Assembly: GCA_014799395.1 (NCBI GenBank)
Contig: JAAVID010000081.1
Coordinates: 56,019 to 120,018 of the forward strand
Direction: 5' to 3'
Length of the DNA: 64,000 nt
Origin: Oscillospiraceae bacterium
GTDB taxonomy: Bacteria > Bacillota > Clostridia > Oscillospirales > Ruminococcaceae
A model generated the notes under the pieces. The model worked only from the letters and a program-made list of their open reading frames with translations, was not told the DNA's origin and searched no databases. The position numbers and the translations under genes are program-made. Shown piece after piece: positions 1 through 7,386 of this stretch (positions are counted from its first letter, which is position 1; each line of letters opens with the position of its first letter).

Positions 1-821
1 TCGGGCTTGACGGAAAGCCGATACTCACAAGCGAGATAACAAGCCTCGAAAACACGGACAAAACCGCCGAAACGCTCACCCCCGAGGACGACTACGCTCT
101 CGTGTACTGCGAGGGGTTTACTTACCTTAAAGAGCCAACGGGCATAGCGTTCAACAGCTACAAGAACCCCGAGTTATTTGACGACTGTTATTTAATTGAC
201 GAAAGCCCGGAAAACACAAACGAGTGGAAGCGCGTCAATGTCGGCGACGAGATCTGCGGGCTTACCGTTTCCAAAGCCATTGCCGCTTTTGAGGTCAACA
301 CCTCGTACTGCTCCGCACATTTCCCCGAGCAATATTGCATTCCAAAGGCATACGACGAGCAAGGCAATATTATGAGTATGTGCGAATTTGACGGCTCGAT
401 AACAATGGAGGGATTTCTTACCATAAATCAGCTCGACTTGTATTCCGATGACGGCGAAATGGTATTCACTCCCACCGAGAATAAGCTCCCTATTATTTTA
501 CAGCAAGACCCGAGAGCCTTTGACGAGGATCAGGTCTTTTCAACACGGCATTACGGAACGGGATTTGTAGGCGACGACATTTACTTTACCAGCAACGAAA
601 CATCGCAGATAACGTTTCAGAATTTCTTAGACGCAACGTGCGATATGGACGGACTGACAAAGGGCGATACCGCGTATGTCCGCGCGACGTTCAGCAATAT
701 AAAATACTTTTATACTTGGCCGCTTATCGAGGCTCAGCTTGATGAGGTCGAGGTTCTTTCGGATATTCTTGAGCATAAGGAGCCTGTGGAGGAGATACGG
801 GGACCGGCGCCTACTCTCTGA
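1..821 (+). CDS. C-terminal part of an unrecognised protein
   Basis: The reading frame is open from base 3 to the TGA at 819-821, so this is the last roughly 270 residues of a protein whose start lies before the window. I do not recognise the family. The visible part is acidic, has no membrane segment and is rich in Asp, Glu, Phe and Tyr, like the extracellular part of a secreted protein or lipoprotein; that is only an impression. There are two short Cys-bearing stretches but no CxxC pair. It is followed within 40 bases by a hairpin terminator shared with the convergent small gene at 891. Confidence 0.6.
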   Translation, partial: GLDGKPILTSEITSLENTDKTAETLTPEDDYALVYCEGFTYLKEPTGIAFNSYKNPELFDDCYLIDESPENTNEWKRVNVGDEICGLTVSKAIAAFEVNTSYCSAHFPEQYCIPKAYDEQGNIMSMCEFDGSITMEGFLTINQLDLYSDDGEMVFTPTENKLPIILQQDPRAFDEDQVFSTRHYGTGFVGDDIYFTSNETSQITFQNFLDATCDMDGLTKGDTAYVRATFSNIKYFYTWPLIEAQLDEVEVLSDILEHKEPVEEIRGPAPTL

Positions 822-860
822 AGAACGAATATCAACAATTTTCGCGGCGAATAAACAAAA

Positions 861-885
861 CGGAGAAGTCCTTGCGGCTTCTCCG
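861..885. terminator. Bidirectional terminator between convergent genes
   Basis: CGGAGAAG (861-868) pairs perfectly with CTTCTCCG (878-885) around a 9-base loop. An A-rich run lies on the left and a moderately T-rich run on the right, so it could stop transcription from both sides. Confidence 0.6.
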
Positions 886-890
886 TAAAC

Positions 891-1109
891 TTATTCGTCC
901 TCGTCGTTTTTCTCAAGCAAAACAAAAGAAACATAGGATTCTTTATGCTTTATCTGATCCGGATCGTTTACCAACACATCGTGCGTCATATGTGCGACAT
1001 TCCAACCTTGCTCTAACAGACCGTTGATGTAAGTGAAATATTTGTTTTCGTTGATGTTACCCTGCTCGGTGTAATCTCTGCTGTTGCTCAAATAGACTAA
1101 TTTCTGCAT
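891..1109 (-). CDS. Small conserved-looking hypothetical protein, 72 aa
   Basis: A 72-residue protein of unknown function. It begins MQKLVYLSNS and contains a central NENKYFTYINGLLEQGWNV stretch, suggesting a small alpha/beta fold, possibly two strands around an amphipathic helix; it has no signal peptide or membrane segment. I chose ATG 1109 because GAGGTG lies 9 bases upstream; the GTG at 1121 falls inside that ribosome site. It faces the partial gene at the window start and is separated from the tRNA-Ser gene behind it by the tRNA terminator. The family is not recognised. Confidence 0.6.
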   Translation of the reverse strand: MQKLVYLSNSRDYTEQGNINENKYFTYINGLLEQGWNVAHMTHDVLVNDPDQIKHKESYVSFVLLEKNDEDE

Positions 1110-1135
1110 TTTATGTATCACCTCAAATATTGCAA

Positions 1136-1167
1136 AATTGCTTCACGGCTAAACCCGTGAAGCAATT
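1136..1167 (-). terminator. Terminator of tRNA-Ser
   Basis: A 13-bp perfect stem, AATTGCTTCACGG with CCGTGAAGCAATT, lies just past the 3' end of the minus-strand tRNA and is followed on that strand by TTGC. It overlaps the upstream side of the small gene at 1109. Confidence 0.7.
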
Positions 1168-1176
1168 CTGATTCTC

Positions 1177-1266
1177 TGGCGGAGAACGAGGGATTTGAAC
1201 CCTCGCGCCGGTCACCCGACCTACTCCCTTAGCAGGGGAGCCCCTTCACCACTTGGGTAGTTCTCC
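1177..1266 (-). tRNA. tRNA-Ser (anticodon GCT)
   Basis: The minus strand folds as a class II tRNA: acceptor GGAGAAC/GTTCTCC, discriminator G and an encoded CCA (complement of 1177-1179), a long variable arm, T-loop TTCAAAT, and an anticodon loop CTGCTAA giving anticodon GCT, which reads AGC/AGU serine codons. Length with CCA is 90 nt. It has its own hairpin terminator. Confidence 0.95.
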
Positions 1267-1385
1267 AAATGCTGACTTGAAATATCAATCGCATATAATA
1301 TTATATCACACTGTATTTGATTTGTCAAGCACTTTTTGAATTTTTTTCACGGCGGCGGAAAATGTCAAAAACCGGCGGCAAAACC

Positions 1386-1414
1386 TTGACAAGGTATTTT
1401 CGTTTTAGTATAAT
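1386..1414 (+). promoter_or_regulatory. Sigma-A promoter for the Rsm22-like gene
   Basis: TTGACA at 1386-1391 and TATAAT at 1409-1414 are both perfect and separated by 17 bases. Transcription would start near 1421, about 50 bases before the gene at 1470. Confidence 0.85.
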
Positions 1415-1469
1415 GTATTTATGAACGCCGTTTGCGCGATAGATTATCTCAAATGTTTAAGGTGAGGAT

Positions 1470-2411
1470 ATGGAATTTCCCGTTCAGCTCCGTAATAGAA
1501 TAAATTCGCTTACCGAAAGCGAGGACATAAAGGCGCTTGCGAAAGCCGCGGAGACGCTCTCCGAACGCTACCGCGACGAGCGCGGCGACGGCAAGCGCTC
1601 CGCCTCCGAGCGCCGCGACATTCTCGCGTACGCGGCGGTGAGAATGCCCGCGACGTTCGCCGCCGTGAGCCGCGCGCTGGAGCTCGCCTTGGAGTGCTTT
1701 GACGGCGAGATACGCTCGGTGCTTGACGTTGGCGCGGGGACGGGCGCGGGGGCTATCGCCGCGGCTATGCTCACGGACTGCGAAAAAATCACCTGCATTG
1801 AGCGCGAGCCGAATATGATAACGCTCGGACGTGAATTTTTCGACTGTATGGACATTCGGGGCGAATGGATACGGCGCGATATTTCCGCGGGAATTAACGA
1901 AAAGGCGGATCTGGTCATCTGCTCGTACTGCCTTAATGAGCTTACGGCGGCGCAGAGGAAGTCCGCCGTCGCGGAGCTTGCCGCCGCCGCGGACGGGCTT
2001 TTGCTTATCGTTGAGCCGGGGACTCCGAACGCGTTTTCGGGTATCGGGCAAATGCGCGGGCAGCTTATGGAGGGCGGAATGACTATCGCCGCGCCTTGTC
2101 CGAATGTCAGAGAATGTCCGCTCCCGGAGGGCGACTGGTGTCACTTCTCGGCGAGGGCGGCGCGCTCGCGTATTCACAAGCAGTTAAAGGGCGCGGACGT
2201 TCCGTATGAGGACGAAAAGTTCTGCTTTCTCGCCGCGACAAGGGAAAACGCGCAGCCCTGCACGGGCAGAATTCTCCGCCGCCCGTTTATAGAGACGGGG
2301 AAAGTTACGCTTGTGTTATGCTCGGAAAACGCGGTCTCAACGCGGTTAGTCACGAAAAAAGACCCGCGGTTCAAGTCGGCGAGAAAAGCCGAGACGGGGG
2401 ATAAATTTTAA
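1470..2411 (+). CDS. Rsm22/METTL17-like rRNA methyltransferase-related protein
   Basis: A 313-residue SAM-dependent methyltransferase-like protein of the Rsm22 family, associated with small-ribosomal-subunit assembly in mitochondria and found in many Clostridia. The SAM-binding loop DVGAGTGAG sits near residue 85, and an ICSYCLNEL segment follows the core strands. Near residue 210 comes the family's cysteine-rich piece CPNVRECP...DWCHF, with a further Cys near residue 250; in METTL17 such cysteines hold a 4Fe-4S cluster. The start ATG 1470 follows GGTGAGG. It is cotranscribed with the phosphopantetheinyl transferase 18 bases downstream. Catalytic activity is uncertain because several family members appear to be assembly factors. 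Confidence 0.8.
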   Translation: MEFPVQLRNRINSLTESEDIKALAKAAETLSERYRDERGDGKRSASERRDILAYAAVRMPATFAAVSRALELALECFDGEIRSVLDVGAGTGAGAIAAAMLTDCEKITCIEREPNMITLGREFFDCMDIRGEWIRRDISAGINEKADLVICSYCLNELTAAQRKSAVAELAAAADGLLLIVEPGTPNAFSGIGQMRGQLMEGGMTIAAPCPNVRECPLPEGDWCHFSARAARSRIHKQLKGADVPYEDEKFCFLAATRENAQPCTGRILRRPFIETGKVTLVLCSENAVSTRLVTKKDPRFKSARKAETGDKF

Positions 2412-2429
2412 TAATAGGGGTGAATTATT

Positions 2430-3059
2430 TTGGATATTCTTTTATTACAAGTCGATGAAAATTTAACGTGGCGCGAGCTGGAGGGGTATATGGGCTGTCT
2501 GTCGGGCGCTCGCCGGCGCGGGATAATGAAGAAGAAAAGCGACGGCGACAGGATAAACGCCTTGCTTTCGCAATTGCTGATACTGTCGGAGCTGTCGAGA
2601 CGGACAAAGCTTCCGTTGAAAAAACTGAAATTTGAGCTTGGCGCTCACGGAAAGCCTTATCTCAAGGAGGGGGAGGTGCAGTTTTCGCTGTCGCATACGC
2701 GCGGCGCAATTTGCGCGGCGTTCTCGGATAAGGAGGAGATCGGCGTTGACATTGAGCGCAAGGACAGGCGCGTAAACGAGGGAATGTACAAGCGCGTGCT
2801 GTCGGACGAGGAGATGTTCCACCTTACCTCAAACGGCGATTTCCTGCGGTTCTGGGTGCAGAAGGAGGCGTTTCTGAAACGTCTCGGTATCGGCATAACG
2901 CGCGATCTGCGCGGCGTGAATTCGCTTGAACTGCCCGATACCACCGCGGCGGAGTTCGGGGATTATTTCGTCGGCGCTTCGGGAAAGGGGGCGCTTGACG
3001 CGGCGGTGAGGGAGATCTCTCTTAAAGAACTGTTGAGCAGGTATGTTCTTGAGGTTTGA
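2430..3059 (+). CDS. 4'-phosphopantetheinyl transferase, Sfp type
   Basis: A 209-residue enzyme that moves phosphopantetheine from CoA onto a carrier-protein serine. The family signature is complete: GAHGKPYL near residue 71, FSLSHT near 84, the Mg-binding GVDIE near 105, and WVQKEAFLK near 145. Length fits the Sfp group rather than the short AcpS group, so peptide or polyketide carrier proteins, or a general ACP, are possible targets; none is encoded here. The start is TTG 2430 behind AGGGGTG. It follows the Rsm22-like gene in the same transcription unit. Confidence 0.85.
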   Translation: MDILLLQVDENLTWRELEGYMGCLSGARRRGIMKKKSDGDRINALLSQLLILSELSRRTKLPLKKLKFELGAHGKPYLKEGEVQFSLSHTRGAICAAFSDKEEIGVDIERKDRRVNEGMYKRVLSDEEMFHLTSNGDFLRFWVQKEAFLKRLGIGITRDLRGVNSLELPDTTAAEFGDYFVGASGKGALDAAVREISLKELLSRYVLEV

Positions 3060-3078
3060 ATATTCATAAATCTTTTGC

Positions 3079-3107
3079 TTGACATTTACGTTGCAATATG
3101 ATATAAT
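3079..3107 (+). promoter_or_regulatory. Sigma-A promoter of the leader peptide/GNAT unit
   Basis: TTGACA (3079-3084) and TATAAT (3102-3107), both perfect, 17-base spacing. The transcript would begin about 25 bases before the leader peptide start. Confidence 0.85.
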
Positions 3108-3137
3108 TTAGTCAATAATGAAAGAGAGGTGAATGAC

Positions 3138-3194
3138 ATGAAGAAATATTATAGTCCTATTCGGGAATATCTGTCATTCACATCTGCGGCTTAA
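3138..3194 (+). CDS. 18-residue leader peptide upstream of a GNAT gene
   Basis: A short frame ATG 3138 to TAA 3194 encodes MKKYYSPIREYLSFTSAA. It has a good ribosome site (GAGAGGTG, 6 bases before ATG) and lies right after a strong promoter. Its stop codon sits on the 5' strand of an 11-bp stem (3191-3201/3260-3270), and an intrinsic terminator follows. This is the layout of transcription or translation attenuation, where ribosome behaviour on the peptide decides whether the downstream gene is expressed. Two adjacent Tyr codons and a third Tyr are present, so tRNA-Tyr sensing is possible; stalling by a ribosome-binding drug is the alternative. The peptide itself probably has no other job. Confidence 0.65.
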   Translation: MKKYYSPIREYLSFTSAA

Positions 3195-3274
3195 TGCGGT
3201 CGGGTCTGCTGTGTGATACGGAAATTTCGGCGTTCTCGTTTGGGGGAACGCCGTTTTTTGACCGCATTAAGGAG
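3191..3274 (+). promoter_or_regulatory. Attenuator: outer stem overlapping leader stop and GNAT ribosome site
   Basis: TTAATGCGGTC (3191-3201) is perfectly complementary to GACCGCATTAA (3260-3270). The 5' arm contains the leader stop codon, and the 3' arm overlaps the first bases of AAGGAG (3269-3274), the GNAT ribosome site. A ribosome sitting at the leader stop would keep the stem open. The terminator hairpin at 3228-3259 is nested inside. Confidence 0.6.
3228..3259 (+). terminator. Intrinsic terminator inside the GNAT leader
   Basis: CGGCGTTC (3228-3235) pairs with GAACGCCG (3246-3253) and is followed directly by six T. It lies between the leader peptide and the GNAT start, so readthrough must be controlled for the gene to be expressed. 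Confidence 0.8.
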
Positions 3275-3280
3275 AATTAT

Positions 3281-3787
3281 ATGCAGGAGAATTATTTCAA
3301 TCACTGCCGGCAACCGTATACGGTAGTTCCCGTGACGGAAGGAGCGGCTCTGTATATTTGCGAAATATGCGAAAAATGTGCCGAACCTCTGCATATCGGG
3401 GAGATAACGTACCCCGAATTTTATAATGAAATCGTACAAATGCGGAATGATACCGATGAGAAAAATTTCTTGATCTATCGGGGCGCGTTTCCCTGCGCGT
3501 GGCTGAAGCTGAACGGCTTCACCGACGACACGGGTTGGCTGTCAATGCTTGCCGTTATGCCGTCTTTTCAGCGGCGCGGCGTTGGGGAATTCGCGGTCGG
3601 GTTCGCCGAAAAATATCTGACGGATAAAGGCATAAGGTATATCAGAATGCACACAGACGAGGACAATGCTCCGGCAAGGGCGCTGTACGAAAAATGCGGA
3701 TACGCGCTTGTTGACCGCCGCCGTACTTCGGAGCGCACGACCCTTACATTTGAAAAGACATTGACAAACTTACGGCAATTCCGTTAA
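3281..3787 (+). CDS. GNAT-family N-acetyltransferase under leader-peptide control
   Basis: A 168-residue acetyl-CoA-dependent acetyltransferase. The C-terminal half carries the GNAT acetyl-CoA loop QRRGVGEFAV around residue 100 and the late-strand motif DNAPARALYEKCGY around residue 133, typical of the RimI-like fold. The N-terminal third has three Cys, including CEICEKC, which is unusual. I chose ATG 3281 because AAGGAG lies 6 bases upstream and the longer frame would run through the terminator hairpin. The substrate is unknown; the inducible leader makes an antibiotic or other toxic amine a reasonable guess, not shown by sequence. Confidence 0.75.
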   Translation: MQENYFNHCRQPYTVVPVTEGAALYICEICEKCAEPLHIGEITYPEFYNEIVQMRNDTDEKNFLIYRGAFPCAWLKLNGFTDDTGWLSMLAVMPSFQRRGVGEFAVGFAEKYLTDKGIRYIRMHTDEDNAPARALYEKCGYALVDRRRTSERTTLTFEKTLTNLRQFR

Positions 3788-3793
3788 AGAATA

Positions 3794-3823
3794 TTGACAA
3801 CCCCGCGCCGAATATGCTATAAT
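3794..3823 (+). promoter_or_regulatory. Sigma-A promoter of glmM
   Basis: TTGACA (3794-3799) and TATAAT (3818-3823), 18-base spacing. The transcript would carry the whole repeat element at 3841-4004 as its 5' leader before reaching glmM. Confidence 0.75.
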
Positions 3824-3840
3824 ATACAAGTATGCAACTT

Positions 3841-4004
3841 AGAACTTGTTCTCATAGACCGAAATGCTTGGATTGCAAAGCAAATTTTTTTCGAGGACAA
3901 GGAAAAGCGACGACGGCGTACTGTATGTACGCCTAGGAGCTTTGACGCAGTACTCGAAAAAATTTGCTGCAAGACAAGCGTTGAGCGTCTATGAGAACGA
4001 GTTC
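3841..4004 (+). repeat. Inverted-repeat element, family A, copy 1 (164 bp)
   Basis: The ends are imperfect inverted repeats of about 30 bp: AGAACTTGTTCTCATAGAC at the left and GTCTATGAGAACGAGTTC at the right. The interior shares long blocks with copy 2 at 36327-36535, including the hairpin GGCGTACTGTATGTACGCC and AGCTTTGACGCAGTACTCG. There is no coding capacity, so it resembles a MITE or a large REP-like element. It sits in the 5' leader of glmM. Confidence 0.8.
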
Positions 4005-4024
4005 CTATGAAAAGAGGCTTTGTT

Positions 4025-5371
4025 ATGGCAAAATATTTCGGCACGGACGGTTTTCGCGGTGAGGCTAACGTTGGGCTTACCGTTGAGCACGCTTTTAAAA
4101 TCGGGCGGTTTATCGGATATTATTACGGCAAGGACCACCGCTGTCAGGTGGTTATCGGAAAGGACACGCGCCGCAGCTCGTATATGTTTGAGTACGCGCT
4201 CACGGCGGGGCTTACCGCTTCGGGAGCGGACGCGTATCTGCTGCACGTTACGACTACTCCGAGCGTTTCTTATGTCGTGCGCACGGACGATTTCGACTGC
4301 GGCATTATGATCTCCGCCTCGCACAATCCATATTACGACAACGGTATCAAGCTGTTCAATTCCAAGGGCGAAAAAATGGACGAGGATTTTATTGACGAGG
4401 TGGAAAAATACCTTGACGGCGAGATTCCCGAGCTGCCTTTGTCGCAGGGGGAGGAGATAGGGCGCGCCTCGGATTATTCCGCGGGGCGCAACCGCTATAT
4501 CGGCTATCTGATCTCATTGGCTACTCATTCGTTCAAGGGCAAGCGCATAGGGCTTGACTGCGCAAACGGCTCGGCGTTCACGATCGCGAAAAGCGTTTTT
4601 GACGCGCTCGGAGCGAAAACCTATGTTGTGAGCAACAAGCCCGACGGATTTAATATCAACACAAACTGCGGTTCAACGCATATCGAGAATTTGATAAAGC
4701 TCGTTGAGGAGGAGCAGCTCGACTGCGGCTTCGCGTTCGACGGCGACGCCGACCGCTGCCTCGCGGTGGATGAAAAAGCTCAGCTCGTTGACGGCGACAA
4801 AATTCTGTACATATACGGAAGCTATCTCAAGGAGCGCGGAAAGCTCGAGGGAAATACCGTTGTTACCACCGTTATGTCAAATATCGGGCTGTACAAAGCG
4901 TTTGACGAGCTTGGTATCGCCTATGAAAAGACCGATGTCGGCGATAAGTACGTTTACGAGTGTATGAACGAAAAGGGGTACATTCTCGGCGGAGAGAACA
5001 GCGGGCATATCATTTTCAGCAAGTACGCGAATACGGGAGACGGCATTCTGACGGCGCTGAAAATTATGCAGGTCATCTGCGCGAAAAAGACCACGCTTTC
5101 CGAGCTCGCAAAGGGAATGACGGTGTATCCGCAGATCTTGAAGAACGTGCGCGTTACCGATAAGAACACCGTGCTGAACGATACCGACGTACAGGCGGCG
5201 GTAAAGGCGGCGGAAAACGCTCTCGGCGCTGACGGCAGAGTGCTTGTCCGCCCGAGCGGAACGGAGCCGCTTCTCCGCATAATGACCGAGGCGAAGTCAA
5301 AGGATATTTGCGCAAGGCATATCGCGGATATTGAGAAAGTCGTCCGCGATAAGGGTTACGCGGTCGATTAA
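4025..5371 (+). CDS. glmM: Phosphoglucosamine mutase
   Basis: A 448-residue cytoplasmic enzyme converting glucosamine-6-phosphate to glucosamine-1-phosphate, the precursor step to UDP-GlcNAc for peptidoglycan. It starts with the hallmark MAKYFGTDGFRG, has the phosphoserine loop SASHNPYYDNGIK near residue 100, the metal loop DGDADR near 240, and the phosphate-binding RPSGTEPLLRIM near 415. ATG 4025 is preferred over ATG 4007: it has AGAGG at proper spacing and gives the usual family N-terminus and length. It is expressed from the promoter at 3794 through a repeat element and ends in a strong terminator. Confidence 0.93.
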   Translation: MAKYFGTDGFRGEANVGLTVEHAFKIGRFIGYYYGKDHRCQVVIGKDTRRSSYMFEYALTAGLTASGADAYLLHVTTTPSVSYVVRTDDFDCGIMISASHNPYYDNGIKLFNSKGEKMDEDFIDEVEKYLDGEIPELPLSQGEEIGRASDYSAGRNRYIGYLISLATHSFKGKRIGLDCANGSAFTIAKSVFDALGAKTYVVSNKPDGFNINTNCGSTHIENLIKLVEEEQLDCGFAFDGDADRCLAVDEKAQLVDGDKILYIYGSYLKERGKLEGNTVVTTVMSNIGLYKAFDELGIAYEKTDVGDKYVYECMNEKGYILGGENSGHIIFSKYANTGDGILTALKIMQVICAKKTTLSELAKGMTVYPQILKNVRVTDKNTVLNDTDVQAAVKAAENALGADGRVLVRPSGTEPLLRIMTEAKSKDICARHIADIEKVVRDKGYAVD

Positions 5372-5407
5372 AAATTTTCCCCCTGTATTCGGCAGGGGGA
5401 AATTTTT
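5371..5407. terminator. Bidirectional terminator, glmM / MATE
   Basis: A long perfect hairpin of CCCCCTG/CAGGGGG flanked by A-runs and T-runs on both strands lies between the convergent glmM and MATE genes. Confidence 0.85.
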
Positions 5408-6739
5408 AGTAACCGTATTTTTTCCGTTTTGTGATAATGAATATCAGCGTTATGACGAACGCGGCAAGCTCGGCGACAACAACGGAAGCCCATATGCCGT
5501 CGACCTTGAATATAAGCGGCAGGATAAGCACAGACGAGATCTGAAAAACGAGCGTTCTCAAAAACGAGATGAGCGCGGAGATAAGCCCGTTGTTGAGCGC
5601 GGTGAACATCGACGAGCCGAAAATATTCACGCCCGCGAACAGGAACAAAAACGAGAAAATTCTGAACCCGTGTACCGTCAATTCGAGAAGCTCCGCGTCG
5701 TAGCCGACGAATATCCCCGCGAGCGGCGAGGCGAGCAGCTGCGAGGCGGCGAACATCGTGAGCGATGCGCAGCCGATTATCTTGAAGCTCTTTTTGCGGA
5801 GACTTTTCAGCTCGTCGGTGTTTTTCGCGCCGAAATTGAAACCGATTATAGGCGCGGTGCCTATGCTGTAACCGATAAATATCGCGAGAAATACGAGGTT
5901 TACATACATCATAACGCCGTAAGCCGCAACTCCGTCGTCGCCCGCGAAGTGCTTAAGCTGGGTGTTGTACAGCATATTTACGACCGACATTGAGCTTTGC
6001 GAAACGAACTCCGAAGAGCCGTTCGAGCAAGCCTTGCCGATAGCGCGGAGGTCGAATTCCGCTTTACCGAGACGGAGCAGGCTCTTGTTTTGGCGGAAGA
6101 AGTAGATCAGCGGAACGCAGCCGCCGACCACCTGGCTCAGCGCGGTAGCAAGCGCCGCGCCCGCTATTCCCCACTTGAACGCCCACATAAACAGCGCATC
6201 GAGTATCATATTCAGCACGCCCGAAGCGACTGTTACGGCAAGTCCGAGCTTGGGTTTTTCGGCGGTGATGAACAGGCTCTGGAACTCCATTTGGAGCATA
6301 AACATCGGCATTGCGGAAACGACTATACGTCCGTATATGACGCAGTTTTTCAGCAGTTCGCCGTCTGCGCCGAGCGCCGAGGCTATAACGGGCATAAGCG
6401 CAAACCCCGTCACGGCGAGCACAACGCCGAGTCCCGCCGAAACGTAGACCAGCAGCGAAAACAGGCTGTTCGCCTTTTCGCGCCTGCCCTCGCCGAGGGT
6501 CTTGGAGACCAGCGCGCTTCCGCCCGCGCCGAACATAAAGCCTACCGAGCCCGTTATCATCAGCACGGGCATTATAAAGTTTACGGCGGTAAACTCGGCT
6601 TTTCCGACGATATTCGACACGAAAAGCCCGTCTACCACGCCGTATATCGACGTAAAGATCATCATCGCTTCGACGGCAGGGTAAAGCGGAAGAGCTTGCC
6701 GTAATCGAAATGCTCCGATAACGCTATTGCTTTTTTCAT
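5406..6739 (-). pseudogene. MATE-family multidrug efflux gene with a frameshift near its start
   Basis: The product would be a 12-helix MATE (NorM/MepA-like) drug/Na+ or H+ antiporter of about 444 residues. The natural start is ATG 6739 (AGAGGTG upstream, just after the MarR stop). That frame gives MKKAIALSEHFDYGKLFRF and then hits TGATGA, while the rest of the protein (from AMMIFTSIYGVVDGL on) continues in another frame. One base appears lost at about 6669-6670, where TCG-AA-GCG replaces an expected TCG-ATA-GCG-like sequence. The body is otherwise intact to the stop at 5406, so this is a recent mutation, phase variation, or a sequencing error. The pair with MarR suggests drug-inducible export. 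Confidence 0.8.
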
Positions 6740-6754
6740 TGTTTTGTTCACCTC

Positions 6755-7192
6755 TTAAAGTTTGTCTATCTCGGCGCGGAACGCGTTCAGATAATTCTGC
6801 GTAAGGCGGATATATTCCGTGCGCTCGCGCTCCGTCCACGAGTCGAAAATGCGGTTTTCCGCGGAAATAATTTTTGATACCGTATGCTCGGCAAGCGTTC
6901 TGCCCTTGTCGGTGAGGGCGGCGGATTTTTGTTTTCCGTCGACCGCTTCGAGCCGTATAACGCCGCTGTTTTCGAGCTTGCGGAGCGCGGAGTTCGCCGT
7001 CTGCTTGCTCAATCCCGCAAGGCGGCAGATAAGGCTTAACGGGCAGGGCTTGCCCTCGCCGCATATCGTGTACAGCACCGCCATTTCGCTGTCGGATAAT
7101 CCCAGCTTCAGCGCGGCTTCGTGATATACTTGGTCTATTCCGCCGACAAGGTAATTGAACCTCCGAAGCTCCTCCGTTAATTTATTTTCCAT
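6755..7192 (-). CDS. MarR-family transcriptional regulator
   Basis: A 145-residue winged-helix repressor. The helix-turn-helix lies around LSLICRLAGLSKQTANSALRKL, followed by the wing segment with EAVDGKQKSAALTDKG, as expected for MarR proteins, with dimerisation helices at both ends. ATG 7192 follows GGGGAGG closely; the upstream ATG at 7213 has no ribosome site. It is cotranscribed with the MATE gene, whose start lies 15 bases after its stop. The promoter region contains a long perfect inverted repeat covering the spacer and -10 box, so autorepression and control of the efflux gene are likely. MarR ligands are often phenolic compounds or drugs. Confidence 0.85.
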   Translation of the reverse strand: MENKLTEELRRFNYLVGGIDQVYHEAALKLGLSDSEMAVLYTICGEGKPCPLSLICRLAGLSKQTANSALRKLENSGVIRLEAVDGKQKSAALTDKGRTLAEHTVSKIISAENRIFDSWTERERTEYIRLTQNYLNAFRAEIDKL

Positions 7193-7223
7193 TTTTCCTC
7201 CCCAAACGTTCAAATACGCTCAA

Positions 7224-7276
7224 AAACGTCCGAAATCGTACCTTACTATTATAGTACGATTTCGGACGTTTGTCAA
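7224..7276 (-). promoter_or_regulatory. marR-MATE promoter with large operator palindrome
   Basis: On the minus strand TTGACA (7276-7271) and TATAAT (7253-7248) are 17 bases apart. The 18-bp sequence at 7254-7271 fills the spacer and is repeated in perfect inverted form at 7224-7241; the 12-base centre contains the -10 box. This is the probable binding site of the MarR protein. Confidence 0.8.
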
Positions 7277-7337
7277 TAGTACGCGAGAGATTTTCGTTAG
7301 AAAAAGAAGATATTCAAGTAAAATTATTTGTGGAATA

Positions 7338-7366
7338 TTGACAATAATTCTCGAATATGGTATTAT
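7338..7366 (+). promoter_or_regulatory. Sigma-A promoter for the TauE/SafE gene
   Basis: TTGACA (7338-7343) and TATTAT (7361-7366), 17-base spacing, about 20 bases before the start of the gene at 7387. Confidence 0.75.
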
Positions 7367-7386
7367 TTAATGTGAGGAGTGAGGGA

